Shown: in pieces, positions 9,641-17,067 of the stretch
How the letters are laid out: every line of letters begins with the position of its first letter
Numbering within the stretch: position 1 is the first letter of the stretch
Assembly (NCBI GenBank): GCA_046733275.1
Contig: JBKPOW010000091.1
Span: 1-28,507, forward strand
Length of the DNA stretch: 28,507 nucleotides
Source: VRUE01 sp046733275
GTDB taxonomy: Bacteria; Actinomycetota; Thermoleophilia; Solirubrobacterales; 70-9
Direction: 5' to 3'
Position numbers and translations under genes: made by a program
Notes under the pieces: generated by a model
Told to the model about the DNA's origin: nothing
Seen by the model: the letters and a program-made list of their open reading frames with translations, nothing else
Database searches by the model: none

Positions 9641-10090
9641 CTATCGGCTGGCCGTGCTACCGACGCGGCGGGCGAAGTGGTGGGCGGCGATGACTAGGCC
9701 GGCATTGAGGTAGAGGCGGTGGGCGTCGGATCGGTCTAGGCCGACGCCGGAGTCGAGGTGGAGCTGGTCGCAGCTGAGTCGCTCGGCCTCCTCCTCGAGC
9801 CAGGCGAGGAGGCGGCGGCCGTGGCCGCGACGGCGTGACGTCGGCCGGGTCGAGAGGTCGTCGACGTAGAGGTAGTGGCCCCAGGCGAGGTTGTTGCCGA
9901 CGCGGAAGCCGGCAACCGCCGCCGCCCTCTTCTCGCCCTCTTCGAATGCCGCAGCAAGGCGGTAGCCCTCGCGTCGCTGCACCTCGTCCACCTGGCGGAC
10001 GAACGCCGCCTCGTCGGTCAGCTCGGCGCGCAGGGCTCTCATCGCCTCGAAGGCGAGGCCCGTTTCCGGCGGGAGAAGCTCGCGGATCAC
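9641..10090 (-). CDS. GNAT-family N-acetyltransferase
   Basis: 149 aa beginning at a GTG that overlaps the upstream stop as GTGA. The open frame continues about 80 residues further upstream, but that part is Arg/Pro-rich shadow sequence. The GNAT fold is visible: a central strand with GHYLYVDDLSTRPTSRRRGHGRRLLAWLEEEA, holding the acetyl-CoA-binding R-x-x-G-x-G/H-type loop (RRRGHGRRL), then LHLDSGVGLDRSDAHRLYLNAGL, the usual last motif. Such enzymes transfer an acetyl group from acetyl-CoA to an amine; the substrate cannot be told from sequence. It is the last gene of the operon starting at 13657. Confidence 0.85.
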   Translation of the reverse strand: MIRELLPPETGLAFEAMRALRAELTDEAAFVRQVDEVQRREGYRLAAAFEEGEKRAAAVAGFRVGNNLAWGHYLYVDDLSTRPTSRRRGHGRRLLAWLEEEAERLSCDQLHLDSGVGLDRSDAHRLYLNAGLVIAAHHFARRVGSTASR

Positions 10091-10755
10091 GAGGACTCGT
10101 AGAGGCTCTCGACCGCCAGCTCCTGGGCGCGGCGGCTCCAGAGCTTGACCTGGAGGAAGACGTCGTCGCCGTAGCCCTCGAGGGCGTCGAGGGCGACGAG
10201 GGTGAAGCGTTGGTCGGAGACGACCTCCTGGTCGACCGTCTCCGTGTCCAGCTCCGCCGTGGCGGCGACGGCGCCGGGGACGAGCGGGCGGCCCCAGACC
10301 AGGGTGACGTCGCCGGCGCGGCCGCTCTCGCCGCGCCACTTGCCGATCACGTCGTCGTTGAGGTCGATCCGCCAGTCCGGGTTGTCCTTGGCGAGCACGT
10401 CGGTGAAGTCGGCGGTCGTGCGGAAGTCGATCGGCTCGCCACCCTCGGGCTGGACGTAGGAGACGTGGCCGAATAGCTCCAAGGTGCGGGGCCCGGCCAC
10501 CTCACCGTCTGACGAGTCGTTGTCCTCGGGGGCCTGGACACGCCCGGTTGCCGGCACCCAGACCCGCCCGCCCCAGGCACGCTCCGGGAACCACTCAATC
10601 GCTTCTGGGGCCGACACACCCCCGGGCAGATCCTCGATCCGCTCGCAGGCCGCGCGGAACTCGTCCGCCAGCCGCTCGGCGAAGCGCCCGTGCGGGATCC
10701 CCTCCTGGGTCGAGTCGGCAATGAAGCGCGGGATCGGACGGGGATTCGGCGTCAC
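10087..10755 (-). CDS. Conserved-looking protein of unknown function
   Basis: About 222 aa from the GTG at 10755, which has GTAGGA about 9 bases upstream; an ATG at 10785 would add 10 residues. The protein is soluble-looking and acidic, without signal peptide or membrane segment. The first half contains a WFPERAWGGRVWVPATGR stretch, the second half beta-rich sequence (LELFGHVSYV, FTLVALDALEGYGDDVFLQVKLW). I recognise no family or catalytic motif. It lies a few bases to 34 bases after galT and overlaps the GNAT gene by four bases, so it is cotranscribed with both. Confidence 0.7.
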   Translation of the reverse strand: MTPNPRPIPRFIADSTQEGIPHGRFAERLADEFRAACERIEDLPGGVSAPEAIEWFPERAWGGRVWVPATGRVQAPEDNDSSDGEVAGPRTLELFGHVSYVQPEGGEPIDFRTTADFTDVLAKDNPDWRIDLNDDVIGKWRGESGRAGDVTLVWGRPLVPGAVAATAELDTETVDQEVVSDQRFTLVALDALEGYGDDVFLQVKLWSRRAQELAVESLYESS

Positions 10756-10789
10756 GCGGTCGATCCTACGGTTGCCACAAGGCAAAGGG

Positions 10790-11782
10790 TCACACGCGTC
10801 CCAGCAGCTCGCGCAGGTCGGCAGCCGCCCGTTCCGGCGGGTAGACGTTGATGTCGACGCCGGCGCCGAGCTCGAGGCCCGCCTTGATCGAGAGGCGGGG
10901 GGCGATGTCGACGTGCCAGTGGAAGTGCTCGGTGCCGCGCGGCGCCGTCACCACCCAGAGGTTCATCTCCCGCGGGCCGTCGAAGCGCTCGGCGAGGAGG
11001 CGCATCGCCGTGCGGAGCATCGCCGTCCCGGCGCCATCCTCCTCGAAGCGCGCCGCCGGAGTGCGCGGCACGACCCGCAACTCGTAGGGCGAGCGCGAGG
11101 CCCAGGGGCAGATCAGCGCCGCCTCCTCGTCCATCGCCACCAGCCGCTCGCGCCGTCGCACCTCCTCGACCAGGACGTCGCTGAGCAGGCCGCCGCCGGT
11201 GGTGCGTTCGCTGTAGGCGCCGACCCGCTCGCGCTCGCGCGCGACGGCGACCGGGACGAAGGGCAGCGCGTAGAGCTGGGCGTGGGTGTGGGGGAGGGAC
11301 GCCCCCGCTCTCGCGCCCTCGTTCACCACCAGCTGCACGTAAGCCGCCTCGGAGTGGGCGCGCATCCGCGCCCGCCAGGTCTCGACCGCGCCGAGAAAGC
11401 GCTCCTCGCTCAGCTCGGCCATCGCGGTGACGTGCTCGGGGGCATTGACGATCACCTCGTGGCCGCCCACCGCGGGTCGCGCCTGGAAGAGCTCGGGCGC
11501 GCTGTCCGGTCGCGGCTCGTCCTCCCCCTCGCCCAGCGCCGGATACAGGTTCGGCACCACACGGCTCGTCCAGCCCGGCGTGTCCGCATCGCCGCCCCCC
11601 GGCCGCACCGCGTACACCTCCGGCGGCGTCTTCTCCTCGCTGCCCTCGCAGAAGGGGCACCCTTCGGCGCCCTTCTCGTCGCTGCCCGCCCGCTCGAACC
11701 CGTGCGGCCGGTCGGCCCGCCCGGGCGCGAGGATCGTCCGCAGCCCGGTCAGCTGGTCGATGCGGATCTCGGGGGAGCTCAA
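10790..11782 (-). CDS. galT: Galactose-1-phosphate uridylyltransferase family protein
   Basis: 330 aa with the two-domain HIT-like GalT layout. An N-terminal zinc-type CPFC is at residues 42-45, the VVPNLYPAL segment at 75-83, and the active-site region NEGARAGASLPHTHAQL has the histidine motif H165-T-H167-A-Q169. A second metal/histidine segment, FHWHVDIAP, lies near residue 285. GalT moves UMP between UDP-glucose and galactose-1-phosphate in the Leloir pathway. The usual active site reads H-P-H-x-Q, and here the central Pro is Thr, so related activities (for example UDP-sugar or adenylyl transfer) remain possible. It starts at a TTG overlapping the slipin stop (TTGA), so translational coupling is likely. 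No other galactose gene is nearby. Confidence 0.85.
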   Translation of the reverse strand: MSSPEIRIDQLTGLRTILAPGRADRPHGFERAGSDEKGAEGCPFCEGSEEKTPPEVYAVRPGGGDADTPGWTSRVVPNLYPALGEGEDEPRPDSAPELFQARPAVGGHEVIVNAPEHVTAMAELSEERFLGAVETWRARMRAHSEAAYVQLVVNEGARAGASLPHTHAQLYALPFVPVAVARERERVGAYSERTTGGGLLSDVLVEEVRRRERLVAMDEEAALICPWASRSPYELRVVPRTPAARFEEDGAGTAMLRTAMRLLAERFDGPREMNLWVVTAPRGTEHFHWHVDIAPRLSIKAGLELGAGVDINVYPPERAAADLRELLGRV

Positions 11783-12564
11783 CTCGGCGGCGGTTTGGAT
11801 CCGTCGCCGCTCCCGGTCGACTCGAGAAACGGTTTGAGCATGTCCATCGGCAGGGGGAAGACCACGGTCGTGTTCTGGTTGCTGCCGATCTCGAGCAGGG
11901 TCTGCAGGTAGCGCAGCTGCAGGCCGGCGGGGTTGGTGCTGATGATGTCGGCCGCGTCGGTGAGCTTCTGCGCCGCCTGAAACTCGCCCTCGGAGTTGAT
12001 GATCTTGGCGCGGCGCTCGCGCTCGGCCTCGGCCTGGCGCGCCATCGCCCGCTGCATCTGCTCGGGGATTTCGACGTCCTTGATCTCGACCGCGGTCACC
12101 TTCACGCCCCAGGGCTCGGTCGACTCGTCGATGATCGTCTGCAGCTCTTCGTTGAGCCGCTCGCGCTCGGAGAGCAGCTGGTCGAGTTCGGCCTTGCCGA
12201 GCACGGAGCGCAGCGCCGTCTGGGCGATCTGCGACGTCGCCAGCAGGTAGTTCTCGACCTCGACGATCGCCCGGTCGGAGTCGACCACGCGGAAGTAGGC
12301 GACGGCGTTGACGCTGGAGGGGACGTTGTCGCGGGTGATCACCTCCTGCGGCGGGATGTTGAGCGTCACGGTGCGCAGGTCGACCCGTTCCATCCGGTCG
12401 ATCAACGGGATCAGCAGGATCAGCCCGGGTCCCTTCTGGGCGATCAAGCGGCCGAGCCTGAAGATCACGCCGCGCTCGTACTCGCGCAGCACCCGCACCG
12501 AGGCGCCGAGCCCGATTGCCCCGAAGAAGAGAAGGACCAGGAACACCCCGACCACCACGTCCAT
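11779..12564 (-). CDS. Slipin / stomatin-like SPFH membrane protein
   Basis: 261 aa: one N-terminal membrane segment (residues 2-23), then an SPFH/Band-7 domain with the typical REYERGVIFRLGR, GPGLILLIPLIDRMERVDLRT and NAVAYFRVVD motifs. An alpha-helical region rich in Glu, Arg and Ala (QRAMARQAEAERERRAKI) and a C-terminal LLEIGSNQNTTVVFPLP motif follow, typical of slipins. Slipins form large membrane rings that organise or protect membrane complexes, and they are commonly paired with an NfeD protein. Here nfeD is directly upstream, its stop sharing one base with this start (TGATG). Confidence 0.93.
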   Translation of the reverse strand: MDVVVGVFLVLLFFGAIGLGASVRVLREYERGVIFRLGRLIAQKGPGLILLIPLIDRMERVDLRTVTLNIPPQEVITRDNVPSSVNAVAYFRVVDSDRAIVEVENYLLATSQIAQTALRSVLGKAELDQLLSERERLNEELQTIIDESTEPWGVKVTAVEIKDVEIPEQMQRAMARQAEAERERRAKIINSEGEFQAAQKLTDAADIISTNPAGLQLRYLQTLLEIGSNQNTTVVFPLPMDMLKPFLESTGSGDGSKPPPS

Positions 12565-13046
12565 CAGCTAGCTCCTTCCTCCGCGCCGGTAGGTGACGGC
12601 TCGGGCCGGACCAGAAGGGTCAGGCCCTCGATTGCCTCGACCGTGACTCTATCCCCCGGGCGCAGCGGCGCCCCGTCGCCCCGCAGGCGGGCGCGCCAGA
12701 GCGCCCCCTCGATCCACACCTGGCCCTCGGGGTCGAGCGAGGTGCGCACCTCGGCCGGCGCGCCGATCAGCTCCTCGTGCCCGGCGCGCACCGGCTGATC
12801 GCGATGGGCTTCCAGCACCTTGCGGCTGACGAAATAGAAGCTGAGGAGGGAGAGCAGGCCGAGGGTGATCAGCGCCGGCCCCGCCCACTCGCTGACGCTG
12901 GAATCCGAGTCGGCGGTAAGGGCGATCACGCCGCCGGCGATCAGTCCGGCCGCGCCGAGCACCGCGAGCACCCCGCCGGTCGGCAGCAGCAGCTCGGACA
13001 GCAGCAGCGCCATTCCGATCAGTGCGACGAGGACGAAGAGGTCCAT
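12564..13046 (-). CDS. NfeD family membrane protein
   Basis: 160 aa from the ATG at 13046; the longer open frame upstream is shadow sequence of the thioredoxin gene. Three to four membrane segments in the first 80 residues (MDLFVLVALIGMALLLSELL, GGVLAVLGAAGLIAGGVIAL, WAGPALITLGLLSLLSFYFV) precede a C-terminal OB-fold domain containing GAPAEVRTSLDPEGQVWIEG and the RPGDRVTVEAIEGLTLLVRP strand typical of NfeD. This is the short form without the N-terminal protease domain. It is the known partner of slipins, and the two genes overlap by one base. Confidence 0.92.
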   Translation of the reverse strand: MDLFVLVALIGMALLLSELLLPTGGVLAVLGAAGLIAGGVIALTADSDSSVSEWAGPALITLGLLSLLSFYFVSRKVLEAHRDQPVRAGHEELIGAPAEVRTSLDPEGQVWIEGALWRARLRGDGAPLRPGDRVTVEAIEGLTLLVRPEPSPTGAEEGAS

Positions 13047-13054
13047 GCCGGGGA

Positions 13055-13657
13055 TTATCCGCCCTCGGCGGGCGCCCCGGCGCTGAGCGCGTAGCGCTCG
13101 ATGTCGGCGCGCAGCTCGGCGAGGTCCTCGTAGTTCCCCTGCTTGGTGTAGACGAGCTCGCCTTCGTCGTCGTAGAAGGCGGTGGCGGGAAGGGCGAAGG
13201 CATCGACGCCGGCGGAGATCCCCTCGTCCGGGTCCTCGTAACTGGGGTATGGAACCGGCTCTTCGCGCAGGAAGGTGCGGGCGGCGTCGGCGGAGTCCTG
13301 GCTGTCGATGCCGAGGAAGGCGACGCGCTTGCCGTAGGCGGCGGCGGCCTTCTGGAAGTGAGGGAACTCGAAGCGGCAGGGCCCGCACCAGGAGGCCCAG
13401 ACGTTGGCCACCACCGGGTAGCCGCGCAGTGCCGCCAACCGCTTCTCGTAGGCGTCGACCCCACCCGGCAGCAGGTCGTTGGCCTGCCGGTGCAGCGACG
13501 CCAGCGGCGGCGGCGCCCCCGCCAGGACTTTGTCGTAGTCGGGGTGCTCGCCGCCCTCGCCATGCGAGGAGCCGCAGCCGCCGAGCAGGAGGGTGAGGCT
13601 GCCGAGCGCGAGAGCGAGGAGAGATAGAACGACTGGGTACGGCGCCGAGCGCCTCAC
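13055..13657 (-). CDS. TlpA/ResA-like thioredoxin-fold lipoprotein
   Basis: 200 aa starting at a GTG. A lipoprotein signal peptide ends in the lipobox LLGGC with Cys28 as the lipidated residue. The thioredoxin-like domain carries NVWASWCGPC (Cys91 and Cys94) and the cis-Pro region DAFALPATAFYDDEGELV. It should act outside the membrane as a thiol reductase; TlpA/ResA relatives reduce apocytochrome c thiols or other extracytoplasmic disulfides. A cytochrome c maturation operon lies 7.5 kb away on the same strand, so a role as its thiol reductant is possible but unproven. It is the first gene of the six-gene minus-strand operon ending at 9641; nfeD starts 8 bases after its stop. Confidence 0.9.
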   Translation of the reverse strand: MRRSAPYPVVLSLLALALGSLTLLLGGCGSSHGEGGEHPDYDKVLAGAPPPLASLHRQANDLLPGGVDAYEKRLAALRGYPVVANVWASWCGPCRFEFPHFQKAAAAYGKRVAFLGIDSQDSADAARTFLREEPVPYPSYEDPDEGISAGVDAFALPATAFYDDEGELVYTKQGNYEDLAELRADIERYALSAGAPAEGG

Positions 13658-13699
13658 CTGCAGCTGAGAACTCTGGGAATACTCATCGCGGTCCAGGTG

Positions 13700-13737
13700 C
13701 CCTACAATAGGGACGTCTGGCTCGCCTGATGCGAGCC
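13700..13737. promoter_or_regulatory. Divergent promoter region between thioredoxin operon and helicase
   Basis: The palindrome CCCTACAATAGGG (13700-13712) offers a -10 box on each strand: TACAAT on plus, TATTGT on minus. A 7-bp hairpin (GGCTCGC, loop CTGAT, GCGAGCC) follows at 13719-13737 in the helicase leader. No clear -35 is seen on either side, so the call rests on position and the -10 match. Confidence 0.4.
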
Positions 13738-13844
13738 GCTCGAGATCGCCGGGGATGGAGGCTCAAGCTAACCCTCGGCACCCTCACGTAAGTCTTCCGG
13801 CGGCAGCCTCGCGCCGCTGCCTGGAGTGGACGGACAAGCCTGTC

Positions 13845-16349
13845 ATGGCCAACACCAGCGACGTTGCCGCAGCGGCGGCAGTTCCCTCAAGCGCCGACAT
13901 CGAGCGGGCGGCGGAGTTTGCCCGCGAGTCCTTCCTGCTCGACGGCGAGGGACCCGAGGTGCTGGCGCCCGGCACGCCGCGGCGGCGGGCCCTCGACACG
14001 GCGCTGAAGGAGCTGGACGAAGGGGCGGAGCACCCGTCGATCCAGTGGCGGCGCGATTTCTCGCTGCTGCTCGGGTTGGAGCGGCTGCTGGGAGAGGAGC
14101 CGCCCAAGCTGCGCGACGGCGCCGAGCTCAACCCGCACCAGGTCGATGCCCTCTCCGGCACCCTGACCGAGCTGATGTCAGAGCAGCAGACGGCGGCCGA
14201 AAACGGCGCCGGCCCGTCGGCGCCCGCATCCGACGAGACGGTCGAGCAGTCCGCTGCCGCCGAAAACGGCGCCGGCGAGGAGGACGAGGAGGAGCCGGAG
14301 GAGCTGGCCCCCGACGAGGAGCCGCAGGACTGGGAGGAAGAGCCAGCCGAGGAGGACGAGGAGGAGTCCCTCGCCGAGGCGGCCGACGACCCGGGCGCCG
14401 CCCGCCGCTTCTGGTTCGAGCACGCGACCGGCGCCGGCAAGACCGTCGCCGCGGTCGGCTTCATCGACGCCTCGCGCACGGGCGGCGTGCTGATCCTCAC
14501 CCACCGCCGCAACCTGGTCGAACAGTTCATCGGCGAGATCTCCGACCGCGGTTACAAGGAGCGCCTGCGCCCGCCGCTGCTCGGCGACCGCGACGACGCC
14601 GAAGGGCCTGTCACGGTCGAGACCTACCAGTGGTTCGTGCGCAACCACAAGCAGGTCTCCGACGCCTACTCGATCGTCATCTGCGACGAGGCGCACACCG
14701 CGCTGGGCGAGAAAACCAGCGCCTGCATCCGCGCCTGGACCGGCCCGGTCTTCATCGGCATGACCGCTACCGGGGCGCTGATCGCCCGCCACGTCGCCGA
14801 CCTCTTCCCCACCCAGACCTCGCGCTTCGACCTCGCCCAGGCGGCGCGCCGCGGCGTGATCGCGCCGCTGCGCTGCATGCGCATCCCGCCGGGGCCGGGG
14901 GTGCGGACGATCGCCAAGGTGCCGCTGCGCAAAGGCGAGGTCGACCAGGACTTCGACCAGGAGGAGCTGGCCGCGCTGCTCGACCAGGAGCCCTTCAACG
15001 TCGCCATCGCCGACCTCTACAAGACGCGCTTCAGCAAGACCCCCGGCGTCCTCTACACCGCCGGCGTGCAGCACGCCAAGAACGTCGCGAAAGCTTTCAA
15101 GGACGCGGGGATCGTCGCCCGCGCCGTCTCCGGCGAGACGCCGAAGCGGGAACTGGCCGAGATCCTCGCCGCCTTCGAGCGCGGCGAGGTCGACGTGCTC
15201 TGCAACGCGATGCTGCTCGCCGAGGGCTGGAACTCGCCGAGGGCGACGATCTGCATGCACCTGGCGCCGACCGCCTCGCGGCGGATCTACCAGCAGCGGG
15301 TCGGCCGCGTCACCCGGCGCGCGCCGGGCAAGGAGGCCGGCCTGGTAATCGACTTTGCCCACCCGGCGACGACCCACGACGAGACGATCGTCACCCTGCA
15401 CAGCCTGCTTGACCGCGACGTCTACCGCGGCGGCGCGATCGTCGTCGGTCCGGTGCGGCGGGGACGCGGCCGCCGGGTGCGGGTCGAGCGGCGGATCGTC
15501 CCCGTCTCACAGGACTCCGAAAAGCGCACGCAGGTGCTCGAACGCGAGCTCTGGCGGATCGCGGTCGAGAACCTCGACTACCCCGAGCAGCACGCCTGGG
15601 CGGCGCTGGCCGGGGCGCGGGTCAACCCGCAGAACTGGCGCCGGGCGCGCTCGATGCTGCAGAACGACAAGACCAAGGAGCTGCGCCGCCGCTTCCTGCT
15701 CACCTGCGTGCAGCGCAACCGCAACTCGCAGCTGCGGCTGAAAGCGCTGGCCGAGATCGCCGACCTGCGCGACGGCGACGCCTTCGACGACGCGATCGAC
15801 ATCGTCGGCACCTGGGCGCGCGAGGACAAGCGCGCCGGGACCAAGTGCCTGCTGCAGGCGCTGGTCGACAAGCGGATCGGCCGCCGCGACCAGGCGCAGG
15901 CATGGGTCTGGCGGCTCGCCTCCTACACCCGCGAGCTGCACGAAGAGTACGCGGTGCAGCGCTGGCCGGAGACGAAGCGGTTGCTCGGGCTGCTGGTCAA
16001 CTCCTCCGGGCGGGCGCACGGGCGCAACGCGCGGCGGCTGGTGCACGGGGCGCGCAAACAGGACCGCCGCCTGGCGGTGGCGCTGCTCGCCGCCGCCGTC
16101 TCGCACACGCCGGAAGGCGAGGAGGTGCTGCGCGGGGCGCGGATGCGGATGGCCCGCAAGCCCTCGGCGACGGCGCGTGAACTGCTGCGCAACTTCCCTA
16201 AAGGGGGCAAGCGCCGGCGCAAACGGAAAAAAGCGAAGAAAGACTCAGAGGCGAAGGTGGACGTCACCGGCGCCGAGCAGGAGGCGACCCCCTCCAGCAA
16301 CGGTGACGGCGAGGTGCCCCCGGTCGTCGATGCCGTCGGCGACTCCTGA
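13845..16349 (+). CDS. SF2 (DEAD/DEAH) helicase with acidic insert and C-terminal helical extension
   Basis: 834 aa from ATG 13845. A longer start at 13755 would add 30 residues that do not look coding, but it cannot be excluded. Helicase motifs: LNPHQ (95-99), Walker A ATGAGKT (194-200), DEAH (281-284), GMTAT (about 305), a GVLYTAGVQHAKNVAKAFK strand, and QQRVGRVTR (about 483-491). This order marks an ATP-driven DNA or RNA translocase of the type with a DEAH box and arginine-finger motif VI. About 95 residues separate the HQ motif from Walker A, and this stretch is packed with Glu and Asp (about 141-185); it normally spans only about 20 residues. After the second RecA domain comes about 250 residues of Arg-rich helical sequence and a Lys/Arg-rich stretch near the end. 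Substrate and pathway are unknown. The last 105 bases overlap birA on the other strand. Confidence 0.9.
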   Translation: MANTSDVAAAAAVPSSADIERAAEFARESFLLDGEGPEVLAPGTPRRRALDTALKELDEGAEHPSIQWRRDFSLLLGLERLLGEEPPKLRDGAELNPHQVDALSGTLTELMSEQQTAAENGAGPSAPASDETVEQSAAAENGAGEEDEEEPEELAPDEEPQDWEEEPAEEDEEESLAEAADDPGAARRFWFEHATGAGKTVAAVGFIDASRTGGVLILTHRRNLVEQFIGEISDRGYKERLRPPLLGDRDDAEGPVTVETYQWFVRNHKQVSDAYSIVICDEAHTALGEKTSACIRAWTGPVFIGMTATGALIARHVADLFPTQTSRFDLAQAARRGVIAPLRCMRIPPGPGVRTIAKVPLRKGEVDQDFDQEELAALLDQEPFNVAIADLYKTRFSKTPGVLYTAGVQHAKNVAKAFKDAGIVARAVSGETPKRELAEILAAFERGEVDVLCNAMLLAEGWNSPRATICMHLAPTASRRIYQQRVGRVTRRAPGKEAGLVIDFAHPATTHDETIVTLHSLLDRDVYRGGAIVVGPVRRGRGRRVRVERRIVPVSQDSEKRTQVLERELWRIAVENLDYPEQHAWAALAGARVNPQNWRRARSMLQNDKTKELRRRFLLTCVQRNRNSQLRLKALAEIADLRDGDAFDDAIDIVGTWAREDKRAGTKCLLQALVDKRIGRRDQAQAWVWRLASYTRELHEEYAVQRWPETKRLLGLLVNSSGRAHGRNARRLVHGARKQDRRLAVALLAAAVSHTPEGEEVLRGARMRMARKPSATARELLRNFPKGGKRRRKRKKAKKDSEAKVDVTGAEQEATPSSNGDGEVPPVVDAVGDS

Positions 16350-17024
16350 GCCGTCCTCCCAGGCGACCTCGCGGCCGCGCAGGGCGTCGCGGGCGCGCCA
16401 GGCGGCGAGGGTCTCGTCGCGGTCCGCCTCGACCCAGCGGTCGAGGTGATGGTTTAGGACTGCGGCCGCCGCGAGCGGGGTCGGGGGGAGCCTCGTCGGG
16501 CTCGCGTTCGCGAGGAGTTCCCGCCGAGACTCCCCCCGACCCCCCACGGTCCAGTCGAAGAGCGAGGTCGCTGTGTCACGGAGCTCACGCGGAAACTCGT
16601 GGGCAGCTATTGAGAGGTTCAGGCCGACGCCGATCACCGCCCAGCTGTCCTGGGGCTTGGCCTCGATGAGGGCGCCTGCGACCTTGCGGCCGTCGATCCA
16701 GATGTCGTTCGGCCACTTGATCGCGCACTTGATGCCGGGCGCAAGCTTCTCCGCCGCGTCGCAGACAGCGAGCGGGACGGCGAGGGGGAGCAGCAGGTGG
16801 CGCTCGTCGAGTGGCTTGAGGATCGCCGAGTAGAGGAGGGCCTTGCCTGGCGGAGCGGTCCAGGTGCGGCCTTGGCGGCCGCGGCCGGCGGTCTGCTCGG
16901 CTGCGGTGACGACAGTTCCGCCTGGGGCGCCCGCTTCGACCAGCTCTCGAGCGCGGGCGTTGGTCGAGTCGGTGACGCGGTAGTGCCTGTGCGGCGCGCC
17001 GAAGCTCCCTCCTTCCCGCATCAT
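16245..17024 (-). CDS. birA: Biotin--[acetyl-CoA-carboxylase] ligase, no HTH domain
   Basis: 259 aa from ATG 17024. Key motifs are DSTNARAREL (19-28), the biotinyl-AMP loop GRGRQGR (47-53), KWPNDIWIDGRKVAGALIE (103-121) with the catalytic-region Lys, and IGVGLNL (131-137). The C-terminal SH3-like cap (GREVAWEDG to GAGDVHLRL) is complete. It activates biotin with ATP and attaches it to the lysine of carboxylase carrier domains. The DNA-binding N-terminal domain of the repressor-type enzyme is absent (class I). Residues about 161-183 are encoded by a 67-base hairpin (16477-16543) and look like extra sequence in a loop. It is last in the ccm-hem operon, 38 bases after the cobA/hemD stop. Its 3' end overlaps the convergent helicase gene by 105 bases. 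Confidence 0.93.
   Translation of the reverse strand: MMREGGSFGAPHRHYRVTDSTNARARELVEAGAPGGTVVTAAEQTAGRGRQGRTWTAPPGKALLYSAILKPLDERHLLLPLAVPLAVCDAAEKLAPGIKCAIKWPNDIWIDGRKVAGALIEAKPQDSWAVIGVGLNLSIAAHEFPRELRDTATSLFDWTVGGRGESRRELLANASPTRLPPTPLAAAAVLNHHLDRWVEADRDETLAAWRARDALRGREVAWEDGSGVADGIDDRGHLAVTVAGGGRLLLGAGDVHLRL
16477..16543. repeat. 67-bp nested palindrome inside birA
   Basis: Outer arms GGGGTCGGGGGGAG (16477-16490) and CTCCCCCCGACCCC (16530-16543) match perfectly. Middle arms CTCGTCGGG (16492-16500) and CCCGCCGAG (16520-16528) match with one mismatch. The centre CTCGCG-TT-CGCGAG is at 16501-16514. Together about 28 of 29 possible pairs form. It keeps the birA reading frame. Confidence 0.75.
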
Positions 17025-17067
17025 GGAACTTTGCACCCCCTATAGGGGATACAAGAGTCCATCATGC
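17018..17067. repeat. Imperfect palindrome at the cobA/hemD-birA junction
   Basis: Outer arms GCATCATGG and CCATCATGC (one mismatch) surround the perfect 12-bp palindrome CCCCTATAGGGG (17037-17048), with partial pairing between. It contains the cobA/hemD stop and the birA start codons. The piece ACTTTGCACCCCCTATAGG resembles the core at 18579-18599, so it may be a diverged member of that family. Confidence 0.5.

Noticed and set aside
10091..10339. N-terminal extension of the GNAT frame
   Set aside because: Arg/Pro-rich sequence that is the shadow of the upstream gene; the GTGA overlap gives a natural start.
10484..11911. Plus-strand open frame opposite galT and the unknown gene
   Set aside because: Crosses several real minus-strand genes and has no motif; shadow frame.
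13713..13844. Possible riboswitch in the helicase leader
   Set aside because: Two small hairpins are present, but no known riboswitch core could be matched, and the start codon is itself uncertain.
14178..15401. Minus-strand open frame (407 codons) opposite the helicase
   Set aside because: The plus strand has all helicase motifs, and the antisense product is low-complexity without any family.
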